A stretch of DNA of 64,000 nucleotides from Carboxylicivirga mesophila (GCF_018271975.1 NZ_JAGUCN010000001.1:186001-250000), one strand, 5' to 3'. Positions 35,756 through 46,297 are shown, numbered from the stretch's first letter. Numbers and translations: made by a program. The notes: generated by a model not told the origin, from the sequence alone.

Positions 35756-38700
35756 ATGAAAAGAATTATACTGGGATTGATTGTATGCTTATTTGCATAC
35801 TGTAACATTGCCTTGGCACAATTTGAAGGTTTCACCTATGGTGATAAAGAAGCGCCGGCAGGCAAAGAATGGGAATCACCGTCTCACCTTGCCCATAACA
35901 AAGAACAGCCTCGTGCTACCTTTTATTCTTTCAAAGATGTTGAAAGTGCCCGTAAAGTACTACCTGAAAATTCAGCGTACTGGCAGTCACTGGATGGGAA
36001 CTGGAAGTTCAACTGGGTTAAACGCCCAGAACTGCGTCCGGTAGATTTTTACCAACCTGAATTTGATGTGAGCAACTGGGATGAAATTCCTGTTCCGTCT
36101 AACTGGAATATTGTTGGTTTGGCTAAAGATGGTGGCCAGAAATATGGTACACCCATCTATTGTAACCAGCCGGTAATTTTCAAACACACAGTAGCCGTGG
36201 ATGACTGGAAAGGAGGCGTTATGCGCGAGCCAGCTAAAAATTGGGTCACTTACGAGGCACGTAATGAAGTGGGCTCTTATCGTCGTAATTTCGAAATTCC
36301 GGAAGACTGGGAAGGACGTGAAATCTTTGTTCAATTCGATGGTGTGGACTCTTTCTTCTACCTGTGGATCAATGGTCAATACATTGGATTCTCAAAGAAT
36401 TCACGTAATGCAGCTACTTTTGATATCAGCAAATACGTTAAAAAAGGGACTAACATCATTGCCGCTGAGGTGTATCGTAACTCAGACGGCTCTTTTCTTG
36501 AGGCGCAGGATATGTTCCGCCTGCCTGGTATTTTCCGTTCTGTGCAACTGTATTCTACTCCCAAAGTTCAGATTCGTGACTTGTTCGCCCTTCCTGAGTT
36601 GGATGATAACTATGAACACGGCTCACTCAATATTTCAGTGGATATCCGTAATTTCAGTAAAAAGGCTGCTAAAGGCTACAGGGTAGATTACTCACTTTTT
36701 GCCAATAAACTCTATTCTGATGATAATGAATTGGTAGAAGGTGTGGTGGCAACGGCATCCATTCCTGTTTTAAATAGTGGTGAGCAGGCAAGTGCTACTG
36801 CTGTGATGCAGGTAGCTTCTCCAAACCAGTGGTCTGCAGAATATCCTTATCGTTATATATTGGTTGCTGAGCTGAAAGATAAGAAAGGCAAAGTGGTTGA
36901 GACCATCTCCACCTACACCGGTTTCCGTGAAGTCGTTATCAAAAATACTTTAGCCGAAGACGATGAATTTGGTTTAGCTGGTAGGTATTATTACATCAAT
37001 GGTAAGACGGTCAAACTGAAAGGAGTCAACCGCCACGAAACACATCCTGAAACAGGACATACCCTGACACGGGAGCAGATGAAAGATGAAGTGATGCTGA
37101 TGAAACGTGCAAATATTAATCACGTTCGTAACTCCCACTACCCGCCTGCACCTTACTGGTACTACCTGTGTGACAAATACGGAATTTACCAGGAAGATGA
37201 AGCCAACATTGAATCGCATCAGTATTACTATGGCGAAGCATCGCTTTCTCACCCGCCGGAGTGGAAAAATGCCCACGTTGGTCGTGTTGTTGAAATGACC
37301 CATCAGAACAAAAATTATCCCTCTATCGTCATTTGGTCACTTGGTAACGAAGCCGGACCTGGCGAAAACTTTGTACATGCCTACAATGCACTTAAAAAGA
37401 TTGATGAATCACGTCCGGTTCAGTATGAACGTAACAACAGCATTGTCGATATGGGCTCCAATCAGTATCCGTCTATAGGCTGGATGAATAAGGCGGTTAC
37501 CGGTGAAATGAATATTAAATATCCATTTCACATCTCCGAATATGCTCACTCAATGGGTAATGCTTGTGGTAACCTCATTGACTATTGGAATGCTATTGAG
37601 TCCACCAACTTCTTCTGTGGAGGAGCCATTTGGGACTGGGTCGACCAGGCCATCTACAACTACAGGGAAGATGGTACGCGTTACCTGGCTTATGGGGGTG
37701 ACTTTGGCGATAAACCCAATAGTGGTCAGTTTGTGATGAACGGTATTCTTTTTGCCGAACGTGACCTGAAACCTCAGTATTATGAAGTAAAAAAGGTCTA
37801 TCAGAATATTGCTGTTAAGGTACTTGATGTTAAGAAAGGTTCGTTCGAAATCTTCAATAAGTACTATTTCAAGTCTCTTGCTGATTATGATTTGAATTGG
37901 TCTATCTGGAAAAACGGTACTGAAGTTAAAAATGGCCAGCTTACACTGGTACCAATCAATGCAAGAGGAAAGACTGCAGTAAACATACCATACAATTTTT
38001 CCGATTTCAAATCTGATTCTGAATACTTCTTAAAATTTCAGTTCACATTGAAAGAAGATCAACCATGGGCTGACGGTGGCTATGTTCAGGCTGAAGAACA
38101 GTTTTTGCTTAAAGAGAAAAGCAAAGTACCTTCTATTACTGATGTAGTTGCATCTAAAAGGGCTGATAAGCGATTGATGATTGATAAATCCAAACACATA
38201 TGGGTTATCAGTGGGAAAAACTTTTCAGCTAAATTTAATTTGAATGATGGGTCACTGTATGGTCTAATCTATGATGATAATACAATCATAGAAGATGGTA
38301 ACGGACCTAAGCTTGACGCCTTCAGAGCTTTTGTTAATAATGATACATGGGGATATAGTAAATGGTATGAAAAAGGTCTTCATAATTTGAAACATCTGGC
38401 AATTGATTCCAAAGTGTGGCCGAATGAAGACGGTAGTATGACATTGTCTTTTACGGTAATCTCGCAAGCACCCAACGCTGCCCGTCAGCATGGTGGTACA
38501 AGTGGGAATGTTCTATCTGTTGAAGAGCTTCTTGATAATAAATTCGGTGAGAACGACTTCCGTTTTGTAACAAATCAGATATGGACGGTTTATCAGGATG
38601 GTTCAGTGGAACTTCAGTCAAACATCACCAGTAATGAGCCACAATTCGTGCTTCCACGATTGGGTTACTCCATGACTATTCCCAAAGAATACGAGAACTT

Positions 38701-39781
38701 TACGTATTACGGACGTGGACCTATAGGTAACTACAACGACCGTAAGACTGCTCAGAATATCCAGAAATACACAACGACTGTGAATGAGGAATTTGTCAAC
38801 TTTCCCAAGCCTCAGGATATGGCCAACCACGAGGAAACCCGCTGGTGCGCCTTAACCTCTAATAGCAAAGCTGGTGCTGTATTTGTAGCTGATGGCGAGA
38901 TGGTGGTTAGTGCATTGCCATACACAGCACAAGCCATGGCGACTGCTGCCCACATCTATGAATTGCCTGAACCTGGCGACATTACACTTCATCTTGATTT
39001 GAAAGTGACCGGTTTGGGTGGAGCAAGCTGTGGACAGGGGGGTCCTCTAAAACACGACCGTGTTTATGCCGGTCAAAACGATTTTGGTTTTATTATTCGT
39101 CCTGCTGGTTTGAATTTGGATGAAATTGCAAATGTGGCTCCCGCAGGTGAGGTGCCCATTGCTATCACACGTTCAGGTAATGGCAATGTAGAAATTTCTT
39201 CACGTAAAAAAGATGCACAATTATGCTACTCTGTAAACAGCGGTAAAACACAGGATTATAGCGAAGCATTTCCTATGCGTGAAGGTGGCACCATCAAAGC
39301 CTGGTACAAAGGCAACAAAGATTCTGAAATAACAATGACGTTCAATAGAATCGAAAAGATTGAGACAACGGTAGTATTCGCCAGTAGTGAGGAGCCTGGT
39401 ATCGGTAACGCTGCCAATAACCTGGTGGATGGCGATCCGTCAACCATGTGGCACACCATGTATTCAGTCACTGTTGCACAGTACCCACACTGGGTTGACT
39501 TTGACTGTGGTGAGGCTAAATCCATCAAAGGTTTCTCCTACATGCCACGCCAGGATGGGGGAAATAACGGAGATATTAAGGACTATACCATTCATGTAAG
39601 TATGGATGGTAAAGAATGGGGCGAGCCTGCACAAACAGGTAGTTTCTCCCCCGATAAAAAAGAAAAGCGGGTATTATTCAAGCAACCTTTAAAGGCGCGC
39701 TTCATTCGCTTTACCGGTTTGAGTTCACAGAACGGACAGGATTTTGGCGGAGGTGCTGAATTTGGCATTCTTGCCGAATAA
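35756..39781 (+). CDS. GH2 beta-galactosidase (LacZ type) with C-terminal discoidin-like domain
   Basis: A 1341-residue secreted enzyme with a signal peptide ending near IALA. Domain order is the GH2 jelly roll (LDGNWKFNWVKRPELRP, DSFFYLWINGQYIGFSKNS), immunoglobulin-like domains, the TIM barrel with acid/base Glu532 (VIWSLGNEAGPG) and nucleophile Glu595 (HISEYAHSMGNA), then the Bgal_small_N domain (YGRGPIGNYNDRKTA). The C-terminal 130 residues form a discoidin-like module (PSTMWHTMYS, YPHWVDFDCGE). LacZ-type GH2 enzymes release terminal beta-galactose. It is followed by a strong hairpin and is the last gene of the locus. Confidence 0.95.
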   Translation: MKRIILGLIVCLFAYCNIALAQFEGFTYGDKEAPAGKEWESPSHLAHNKEQPRATFYSFKDVESARKVLPENSAYWQSLDGNWKFNWVKRPELRPVDFYQPEFDVSNWDEIPVPSNWNIVGLAKDGGQKYGTPIYCNQPVIFKHTVAVDDWKGGVMREPAKNWVTYEARNEVGSYRRNFEIPEDWEGREIFVQFDGVDSFFYLWINGQYIGFSKNSRNAATFDISKYVKKGTNIIAAEVYRNSDGSFLEAQDMFRLPGIFRSVQLYSTPKVQIRDLFALPELDDNYEHGSLNISVDIRNFSKKAAKGYRVDYSLFANKLYSDDNELVEGVVATASIPVLNSGEQASATAVMQVASPNQWSAEYPYRYILVAELKDKKGKVVETISTYTGFREVVIKNTLAEDDEFGLAGRYYYINGKTVKLKGVNRHETHPETGHTLTREQMKDEVMLMKRANINHVRNSHYPPAPYWYYLCDKYGIYQEDEANIESHQYYYGEASLSHPPEWKNAHVGRVVEMTHQNKNYPSIVIWSLGNEAGPGENFVHAYNALKKIDESRPVQYERNNSIVDMGSNQYPSIGWMNKAVTGEMNIKYPFHISEYAHSMGNACGNLIDYWNAIESTNFFCGGAIWDWVDQAIYNYREDGTRYLAYGGDFGDKPNSGQFVMNGILFAERDLKPQYYEVKKVYQNIAVKVLDVKKGSFEIFNKYYFKSLADYDLNWSIWKNGTEVKNGQLTLVPINARGKTAVNIPYNFSDFKSDSEYFLKFQFTLKEDQPWADGGYVQAEEQFLLKEKSKVPSITDVVASKRADKRLMIDKSKHIWVISGKNFSAKFNLNDGSLYGLIYDDNTIIEDGNGPKLDAFRAFVNNDTWGYSKWYEKGLHNLKHLAIDSKVWPNEDGSMTLSFTVISQAPNAARQHGGTSGNVLSVEELLDNKFGENDFRFVTNQIWTVYQDGSVELQSNITSNEPQFVLPRLGYSMTIPKEYENFTYYGRGPIGNYNDRKTAQNIQKYTTTVNEEFVNFPKPQDMANHEETRWCALTSNSKAGAVFVADGEMVVSALPYTAQAMATAAHIYELPEPGDITLHLDLKVTGLGGASCGQGGPLKHDRVYAGQNDFGFIIRPAGLNLDEIANVAPAGEVPIAITRSGNGNVEISSRKKDAQLCYSVNSGKTQDYSEAFPMREGGTIKAWYKGNKDSEITMTFNRIEKIETTVVFASSEEPGIGNAANNLVDGDPSTMWHTMYSVTVAQYPHWVDFDCGEAKSIKGFSYMPRQDGGNNGDIKDYTIHVSMDGKEWGEPAQTGSFSPDKKEKRVLFKQPLKARFIRFTGLSSQNGQDFGGGAEFGILAE

Positions 39782-39889
39782 CAAAGCTCATTATTGAGCT
39801 TGCCAGGATGGAAGTTTCAGACTATCAGTTGACTTTTTTCAAAGGATGACGATGTTTTAAAGCAACTGAAGAGCAGGGAAAATACATAT

Positions 39890-39930
39890 AACAAGAGGCT
39901 GTCCAAAAGTAATATGGACAGCCTCTTGTT
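39890..39930. terminator. Bidirectional hairpin between GH2 and frr
   Basis: A 16-bp perfect inverted repeat (39890-39905 and 39915-39930, loop of 9) sits between the convergent GH2 and frr genes. Flanking T tracts are poor on both strands, but the stem is the strongest in the region and a two-way terminator is the likely role. Confidence 0.6.
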
Positions 39931-39993
39931 AAATTTATCTACCGTATCTTTTCGTGAAACGGTATTTCTTTTTTGCTTAAAGCATTAATTGCA

Positions 39994-40557
39994 TTACACG
40001 GTCATGATGTCTTTTTCTTTGACCTCAAACATGGCATCCACTTTTTTCGTGAATTCATCAGTGATTTTTTGTACTTCCGCTTCAGCATCCTTCTCAAGGT
40101 CTTCCGATAGACCGTTTTTCTTCATCTTCTTCAACTCTTCATTGCAATCTCTGCGGGTAGAGCGAAAGCTTACCTTTGTATCTTCACATTCCGATTTAGC
40201 CTGCTTAACCAAATCTTTACGTCTTTCCTCAGTTAATGGCGGAATATTAATACGAATAATATCACCGTTGTTATCTGGATTAAGTCCAAGGTTGGCAGCC
40301 ATAATTGCTTTCTCAATCTCACCTATTAGCTGTTTCTCCCAAGGCTGTATGGCAATTGTTCGCGGATCAGGTGTGCTCAGGTTAGCTACCTGGCTAAGTG
40401 GCGTCATGCTGCCGTAGTAGTCTACCATAACACCTTCAAGCATTTTTGGATTTGCTTTACCCGCGCGTATTTTACCTAATTCGTTATCAAGGTGTTCAAT
40501 AGCTTTGGCCATCCTTTCTTTGGCATCGTCTAATATTAAATCTATTTCGTCTTGCAT
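39994..40557 (-). CDS. frr: Ribosome recycling factor
   Basis: A 187-residue cytoplasmic protein that splits post-termination ribosomes together with EF-G. The three-helix-bundle signature is clear: LDNELGKIRAGKANPKMLEG, then VDYYGSMTPLSQVANLSTPD, IAIQPWEKQLIGEIEKAI and IRINIPPLTEERRKDLVKQA. The length is normal. The gene is not next to pyrH in this window; it is divergent from the sdh operon. Confidence 0.97.
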   Translation of the reverse strand: MQDEIDLILDDAKERMAKAIEHLDNELGKIRAGKANPKMLEGVMVDYYGSMTPLSQVANLSTPDPRTIAIQPWEKQLIGEIEKAIMAANLGLNPDNNGDIIRINIPPLTEERRKDLVKQAKSECEDTKVSFRSTRRDCNEELKKMKKNGLSEDLEKDAEAEVQKITDEFTKKVDAMFEVKEKDIMTV

Positions 40558-40898
40558 GGTCAGAATAAATGATTGCGTTTAACCTGTTCTTTTACACAAA
40601 AATAGAAAACTTTACACGAAATCAAAAAAGCGCTGGCTGTCAGGCTTTAATGAACAAATTCTTTAATTCAATTACAGGTGTTTTTTTTGATATAAGCCTA
40701 AATTTGAAGTAAATTGGTGCCCCCGGAGCAATAAGCAAGCTGGAAAGTCAGAAAAACATAAAGGAAATAAAGATGATATAGTCTGAGAAGTTTTTGATTA
40801 ATTTGTAATAACAAATGTTAAAAAGATTATAAAATTCAATGTAATAATGGATGGTTAATTAGAATTGATATAAATATAGAATTAATTCTTTAATTTTA
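40558..40898. other. Divergent intergenic region frr-sdhC
   Basis: AT-rich and without a frame I can support. It should contain the frr promoter on the minus strand. The sdh promoter lies at its right end (40899-40930). Confidence 0.5.
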
Positions 40899-40930
40899 TT
40901 TGTCCAGAGGGGGTTTCAAACATACATTTG
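40899..40930 (+). promoter_or_regulatory. Bacteroidetes promoter of the sdhCAB operon
   Basis: TTTG at 40899-40902 and TACATTTG at 40923-40930, separated by 20 bases, match the Bacteroidetes housekeeping promoter (-33 TTTG, -7 TAnnTTTG). The expected transcription start is near 40937, leaving a leader of about 50 bases before the sdhC ATG at 40986. Confidence 0.75.
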
Positions 40931-40985
40931 CAGCCTTTAATAACAAATTAGTTTTAACAATTAAATAAATTTAAAAGGGATTCCT

Positions 40986-41666
40986 ATGAGTACTATTTTT
41001 GGTTCCTCAATTGGAAGAAAGTTACTGATGAGTTTGTCAGGGCTTTTTTTGGTGGTGTTCTTAATCATTCACCTTTCCATAAACTTATTGCTGCTGGTGC
41101 CTGATGGCGGGCAGATGTTTAATGTGGCTGCCAATTTTATGGCTTTGCCATTAATTAAATATGGTCTACAGCCAGTCTTGTTTGCAGGTTTCATTGTGCA
41201 CATCATTTACGCTGCTATTTTAACTGCGCAAAACAACAAGGCACGTGGTTCGGCTAAATATGCATCAGGTAACAATACCAAAGATGTTATGTGGGCTTCA
41301 AAAAACATGTTTGTTTTAGGCTTAACTGTTTCAGCATTTTTAGTGGTGCATTTAATTGACTATTGGGTGCCATTACAAATTACTCATGCTGCCGAATCAA
41401 TTACCATTGACGGAGTTGAAATGCACAATACTTATGCATTGGTAAACGCTGCGTTTGCTGAGTCGTGGAGAGTGATTCTGTATGTTATCGGAGCTCTTGG
41501 TCTTACCATTCACCTGACTCATGGTTTCTGGTCGGCATTCCAAACTCTTGGATTGAGTAACAACATCTGGCGTAAGCGCTGGACAGTCATCGGAATTGCA
41601 TTTGCATGGATTGTAGGATTAGGCTTCTCTTTGATTGCCATCCTTCAATTTGCTTTTTATCAATAG
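40986..41666 (+). CDS. sdhC: Succinate dehydrogenase/fumarate reductase cytochrome b subunit
   Basis: A 226-residue membrane anchor of the Bacteroidetes single-subunit diheme type, with five hydrophobic helices (for example LLMSLSGLFLVVFLIIHLSI). Histidines within helices (IIHLSINLLL, FIVHIIYAA, LVVHLIDYW, LTIHLTHGFWSAF) are the expected heme ligands. It passes electrons between the quinone pool and the catalytic subunits encoded by the next two genes. First gene of sdhCAB, with 22 bases to sdhA. Confidence 0.94.
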   Translation: MSTIFGSSIGRKLLMSLSGLFLVVFLIIHLSINLLLLVPDGGQMFNVAANFMALPLIKYGLQPVLFAGFIVHIIYAAILTAQNNKARGSAKYASGNNTKDVMWASKNMFVLGLTVSAFLVVHLIDYWVPLQITHAAESITIDGVEMHNTYALVNAAFAESWRVILYVIGALGLTIHLTHGFWSAFQTLGLSNNIWRKRWTVIGIAFAWIVGLGFSLIAILQFAFYQ

Positions 41667-41688
41667 TCACATCTAAATATAACTAGAT

Positions 41689-43626
41689 ATGAAATTAGAT
41701 TCGAAGATACCACAAGGGCCAATGGCTGAAAAGTGGTCTAATTATAAAGCCAACCAGAAGCTGGTTAACCCTGCTAATAAGCGTAAATTAGATATTATTG
41801 TTGTTGGAACCGGATTGGCAGGTGCTTCGGCCGCTGCTTCATTTGGTGAGATGGGTTTCAATGTAAAAAACTTCACCATTCAGGATTCACCTCGTCGTGC
41901 TCACTCAATTGCGGCACAGGGGGGTATCAACGCTGCTAAGAATTATCCTAACGATGGTGACTCTATTCACCGTTTGTTTTATGATACAGTAAAAGGTGGT
42001 GACTATCGTGCTCGTGAGGCTAACGTACACCGTTTGGCTGAAGTAAGTAACGACATCATCGACCAGTGTGTGGCACAAGGTGTTCCTTTTGCTCGTGAAT
42101 ATGGTGGTTTGCTTGATAACCGTTCTTTCGGAGGTGCACAGGTGAGTCGTACATTCTATGCTAAAGGACAAACTGGTCAGCAGCTGTTAATTGGTGCTTA
42201 CCAGGCGTTGATGCGTCAGGTAAATGCAGGTACTGTTGATTTATATACCCGTACTGAGATTGTTGACATTGTAATGGTTGATGGAAAAGCGCGAGGCGTA
42301 ATTGCACGTGACCTGGTAACCGGTGAATTCCAGCGTCATTTCGGACATGCTGTGGTATTGGCAACTGGTGGTTACGGAAATGCCTTCTTCTTGTCAACTA
42401 ACGCGATGGGTTCAAATGGTTCTGCAGCTATCAAAGCTTACCAGAAAGGTGCTGCTTTTGCTAACCCATGTTTTGCTCAGATTCATCCTACTTGTATTCC
42501 TGTACACGGTGAGTTTCAGTCAAAATTAACGCTTATGTCTGAGTCGTTGCGTAACGATGGCCGTATCTGGGTACCTAAAAAGAAAGAAGATGCAGAAGCG
42601 ATTCGTGCGGGTAAATTAAAACCAACACAAATTGCTGAAGAAAACCGCGATTACTACTTAGAGCGTCGTTACCCTGCATTTGGTAACCTGGTACCTCGTG
42701 ACGTGGCTTCGCGTGCTGCTAAGGAGCGTTGTGATGCCGGATTCGGTGTGGGAGCTACTGGTTTGGCTGTTTACCTTGACTTTAAATCAGCTATCGAGCG
42801 TTTAGGTGAAGATGCGATTCGTGCTCGTTACGGAAACTTATTCCAGATGTACGAAAAGATTGTTGATGACAATCCATACGAGACACCAATGATGATTTAT
42901 CCTGCTATTCACTATACAATGGGTGGTATTTGGGTTGATTACGAATTGCAAACAACTGTTCCTGGTTTATTTGCTGCTGGTGAAGCAAACTTCTCTGATC
43001 ACGGTGCAAACCGTTTAGGAGCTTCTGCTCTGATGCAGGGACTTGCTGATGGATACTTCGTGTTACCGTATACTATTCAGAACTATTTGGCTGATGATAT
43101 TTCTACACCACGCATGACTGGTGACGAAAAAGAATTCGTTGATGCTGAAAATGAAGCAAAAGCTAAATTCGAAAAGTTGTTAGCAATCAAAGGAAATCGT
43201 TCAGTTGACAGTATCCACAAAGAACTTGGTTTAGTGATGTGGGATTTCGTTGGTATGGCTCGTAAGAAAGAAGGTTTGGAGCAGGCTATCGAAAAGATTG
43301 CTGCTATCAAGAAAGAATTCTACAGCAATGTGCGTATTCCTGGTTCAGGAGAAGGTATGAATGTAGAGTTAGAGAAAGCTTCTCGTTTAGCTGATTTCAT
43401 CGAGATTGGTGATTTGATGGCTCGTGATGCATTACACCGTGAAGAATCTTGTGGTGGTCACTTCCGCGAAGAGTACCAGACTGAAGAAGGTGAAGCGCAA
43501 CGTCAGGACGATAAGTTTACCTACGCAGGATGTTGGGAGTACCAGGGTGAAGATAAAGCACCTGTAATGCATAAAGAAGAATTGACTTTTGAAGTTGTAA
43601 AAGTTGCTCAGCGTAACTACAAATAA
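41689..43626 (+). CDS. sdhA: Succinate dehydrogenase/fumarate reductase flavoprotein subunit
   Basis: A 645-residue FAD-containing catalytic subunit that interconverts succinate and fumarate on the cytoplasmic face of the membrane. It shows the nucleotide-binding [19 protein letters not shown], the covalent-FAD region [30 protein letters not shown], the active-site [11 protein letters not shown], and the C-terminal FAD signature [18 protein letters not shown]. Which direction dominates depends on the anaerobic or aerobic life of the host and cannot be told here. Codon use is notably biased, as in highly expressed genes. Confidence 0.97.
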   Translation: MKLDSKIPQGPMAEKWSNYKANQKLVNPANKRKLDIIVVGTGLAGASAAASFGEMGFNVKNFTIQDSPRRAHSIAAQGGINAAKNYPNDGDSIHRLFYDTVKGGDYRAREANVHRLAEVSNDIIDQCVAQGVPFAREYGGLLDNRSFGGAQVSRTFYAKGQTGQQLLIGAYQALMRQVNAGTVDLYTRTEIVDIVMVDGKARGVIARDLVTGEFQRHFGHAVVLATGGYGNAFFLSTNAMGSNGSAAIKAYQKGAAFANPCFAQIHPTCIPVHGEFQSKLTLMSESLRNDGRIWVPKKKEDAEAIRAGKLKPTQIAEENRDYYLERRYPAFGNLVPRDVASRAAKERCDAGFGVGATGLAVYLDFKSAIERLGEDAIRARYGNLFQMYEKIVDDNPYETPMMIYPAIHYTMGGIWVDYELQTTVPGLFAAGEANFSDHGANRLGASALMQGLADGYFVLPYTIQNYLADDISTPRMTGDEKEFVDAENEAKAKFEKLLAIKGNRSVDSIHKELGLVMWDFVGMARKKEGLEQAIEKIAAIKKEFYSNVRIPGSGEGMNVELEKASRLADFIEIGDLMARDALHREESCGGHFREEYQTEEGEAQRQDDKFTYAGCWEYQGEDKAPVMHKEELTFEVVKVAQRNYK

Positions 43627-43665
43627 TCTCTAGGTCATTATTGTTCATAAGTTAAACAGAGAAAA

Positions 43666-44421
43666 ATGGAAAATAATATAAGTTTGACTCTAAAGGTTTG
43701 GCGTCAGAACGGGCCTAAAGAGAAAGGTCGTTTTGAAACCTACAAATTAGAGAAAGTATCTACTGATAGCTCATTCCTTGAGATGATGGACATCTTGAAT
43801 GAGCAGTTGATCAACGATGGTAATGAGCCTGTTGCATTTGATCATGACTGTCGTGAAGGTATTTGCGGTATGTGTTCGTTGTACATCAATGGACGTCCGC
43901 ACGGACCAGACGATGATGTAACTACTTGTCAGTTACACATGCGTAAGTTCAAAGACGGCGAAACAATTACCATTGAGCCATGGCGTTCGGCAGGTTTCCC
44001 AGTTATCAAAGATTTGATTGTGAACCGTAACGCTTTTGATACGATTATTGCAGCGGGAGGGTATACATCGGTAAGCACTGGTGGTGTACCTGATGCTAAC
44101 GCTATTCCAATTCCAAAGGTAGATGCTGATGAGGCTATGGATGCAGCTTCTTGTATCGGATGTGGTGCTTGTGTGGCAACCTGTAAAAACGGTTCAGCAA
44201 TGTTATTCGTTTCAGCTAAAGTAAGTCACTTAGCATTGTTGCCACAAGGTAAAGTTGAAGCTGCACGTCGTGCTAAAAACATGGTTGCAAAAATGGACGA
44301 GCTGGGATTTGGGAACTGTACCAACACCGGTGCTTGTGAGGTAGAATGTCCTAAAGGCGTTTCTATTTCTAACATCGCCCGCTTGAACCGTGAGTTCTTA
44401 AAAGCTAAATTACAAGACTAA
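43666..44421 (+). CDS. sdhB: Succinate dehydrogenase/fumarate reductase iron-sulfur subunit
   Basis: A 251-residue protein holding three clusters: [2Fe-2S] ligands in CREGICGMC plus the later Cys of TTCQL, [4Fe-4S] ligands in [11 protein letters not shown], and the third cluster in [14 protein letters not shown]. It links the flavoprotein to the cytochrome b subunit. Last gene of the operon, 39 bases after sdhA, with a terminator beginning 25 bases after its stop. Confidence 0.97.
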   Translation: MENNISLTLKVWRQNGPKEKGRFETYKLEKVSTDSSFLEMMDILNEQLINDGNEPVAFDHDCREGICGMCSLYINGRPHGPDDDVTTCQLHMRKFKDGETITIEPWRSAGFPVIKDLIVNRNAFDTIIAAGGYTSVSTGGVPDANAIPIPKVDADEAMDAASCIGCGACVATCKNGSAMLFVSAKVSHLALLPQGKVEAARRAKNMVAKMDELGFGNCTNTGACEVECPKGVSISNIARLNREFLKAKLQD

Positions 44422-44445
44422 TACCTAGTCGTTAGAGATACTAAG

Positions 44446-44476
44446 AGAGCTGTTCTGAAATGAACAGCTCTTTTTT
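44446..44476 (+). terminator. Terminator of sdhCAB
   Basis: A 10-bp perfect stem (44446-44455 and 44462-44471, loop of 6) followed directly by a T tract. A textbook intrinsic terminator. Confidence 0.9.
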
Positions 44477-44692
44477 GTTTATAGTGCTGAATTTTATAAA
44501 ACTGTAACCTTTAACGAAACTTATCGTTTTTATGAATGATTATTTCATCCTGATAAACAGACGAGTTTAGATGATGAATTGAATGAAGCAAAAAAGATGA
44601 ATAATAAAAGTCATTGACTGGTAGATATTTGTTAATAGAAGTTATTTTTTCTACTTTTAGATGCGAACAGGTCTCTTTTAACTGAAAACAAC

Positions 44693-45394
44693 ATGCCATA
44701 TCGTCGCCTTCCTAATACAGATCAGGCTCGTTTGCGGGCCTTAAAAGCTGCCTTGCAGAAAGGTATGCAATTGAGTCCCTTTGATTTAGCCTTTAGCCAA
44801 AAGTTGTTTCTTGAGTTGCAATCATTCTTACCACAATACGAGCAGGCTATTTCTCAATATAATTTTAGTAAAGACAGACAAGCCAAATATGGAAAACTGT
44901 TAGGCGATCAGTTTAAGATTACCCGCTTGTATGTTTCTCATTTTATCCAGGTGCTTAATTTCTGTATTATCCGGGGAGAAATTAAACCTGAGGTTCGTAA
45001 ATTATATGGATTTGATATTGAGGAGAAGGCCGTTCCTGAATTGGGAACAGAACAGCAATTATTGCTGGTTGGTAAAAGTGTTATTGAAGGAGAGGAGAAG
45101 CGTGGAATGACAGGTGGTTCTCGTATTTACAACCCTTCCATCGCCATGGTGAAGATAAAGTATGAAAAGTTTGTTGAGTATTATAATAATCATAAAAACC
45201 TGTTGGTAACCACTCAAAAGATGCATGATAAAGTCATTGAACTGCGCAATGCCGCCGACCGTATTGTCCTTCATATATGGAACGAGATAGAAGACTATTT
45301 TGACAATCTGGAAGGGGATGAGAAAAGAATGAAATGTGCCAATTATGGTATTGTTTATCTGCTGCGCAAGCATGAAAAGGAGCCACTGGAATAG
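44693..45394 (+). CDS. Conserved-looking protein of unknown function
   Basis: I do not recognise this 233-residue protein. It is soluble, largely helical and rich in charged residues, with a basic N-terminus (MPYRRLPNTDQARLRALKAA) and a region of possible coiled coil around EQAISQYNFSKDRQAKYGK. There is no signal peptide, membrane segment or catalytic motif. It starts with ATG at 44693 and converges with the CPBP protease gene, leaving 3 bases between the stops. The good codon structure and length support a real gene. Confidence 0.75.
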   Translation: MPYRRLPNTDQARLRALKAALQKGMQLSPFDLAFSQKLFLELQSFLPQYEQAISQYNFSKDRQAKYGKLLGDQFKITRLYVSHFIQVLNFCIIRGEIKPEVRKLYGFDIEEKAVPELGTEQQLLLVGKSVIEGEEKRGMTGGSRIYNPSIAMVKIKYEKFVEYYNNHKNLLVTTQKMHDKVIELRNAADRIVLHIWNEIEDYFDNLEGDEKRMKCANYGIVYLLRKHEKEPLE

Positions 45395-45397
45395 GCA

Positions 45398-46297
45398 TTA
45401 ATCATTAATGGCTTTGCTTCTTATCCTTATCAGGTAAAGCAGAAAAATAATAGCTGACAAGCTAACGACCACTCCCACCCCAAACGGGTTATCAAAGGGC
45501 ATATCTAAAGGCTCTTTACTGCCGTTCTGCAATAAATAATATGTAGCAGCTATTGCCATAAAGTTATTGACAAAATGCCCTATTACCGGCAGCCACAAAT
45601 GACCCGACAAAACAAAAAGATAGCCCAGGATAACGCCTAAAAAGAAACGTGGCAGGAACGTTAAAAATTGCATGTGAATAGCACTGAAAAGTATAGCTGT
45701 GATAATAATAGCCACATGTTTATTCTTAAATAGTACTGACAGCTCGCGTTGAAGTAAGCCCCTGAATAACCACTCTTCGCCAATGGCCGGGAGAATACTC
45801 ATCATCAAGATAGTTGTCGACACTTGCAGCCAGTTATCGTATCGAATTAATGACATCGTCAACTCTTTAACCTCGTGTTCCTTCTGGGTCATCCAGTTCT
45901 GGACCTGCTGCAGGTTGTCAGGAAGCTCCAGTTGATGATTCAACCAACCGCTAAAAGAAATAAATGGCTGAGAAATACCAATTAATGCTATTGTAAAGAT
46001 GATGATGGACCATGATATTTTATGGTAACCCGTAATGCCTGTTTTGAATGGTTTATAAAAGAAATAGAAGGCTAGGAGCGATGGCAGCACAAACAAACTG
46101 ATGCTTTGGCTAATCTGGAAAAGTTGCATAAAGCTGATGTTGTTCTGCATGGACTCAATTGAAGTAATGTCAACACCGAAGCATGGATTAGCCAGCAGAC
46201 CCATCACATAGGTATTGATAGTGCCAAAGAACAATACTGCTGTGAAGAGTAGTATGAGTTTAATTAATGGAGGATGATGTTGAAAGCGGCCTTGCAT
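45398..46297 (-). CDS. CPBP-family intramembrane metalloprotease (Abi/CAAX type)
   Basis: A 299-residue membrane protein with about seven helices. The family motifs are present: EEWLFRGLLQREL (EExxxR), a His in SAIHMQFLTFLPRF and another in GHFVNNFMAIA. CPBP proteins are glutamic intramembrane proteases related to eukaryotic Rce1; bacterial roles vary from signalling to bacteriocin immunity. It lies 27 bases downstream of the GT8 gene on the same strand and may be co-transcribed with the polysaccharide genes, though a functional link is not evident. Confidence 0.9.
   Translation of the reverse strand: MQGRFQHHPPLIKLILLFTAVLFFGTINTYVMGLLANPCFGVDITSIESMQNNISFMQLFQISQSISLFVLPSLLAFYFFYKPFKTGITGYHKISWSIIIFTIALIGISQPFISFSGWLNHQLELPDNLQQVQNWMTQKEHEVKELTMSLIRYDNWLQVSTTILMMSILPAIGEEWLFRGLLQRELSVLFKNKHVAIIITAILFSAIHMQFLTFLPRFFLGVILGYLFVLSGHLWLPVIGHFVNNFMAIAATYYLLQNGSKEPLDMPFDNPFGVGVVVSLSAIIFLLYLIRIRSKAIND

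Noticed and set aside
39890-39930. Insertion-sequence inverted repeats around the GH2/frr junction
   Set aside because: The inverted repeat is a single compact hairpin between convergent genes with no transposase; a terminator explains it better.
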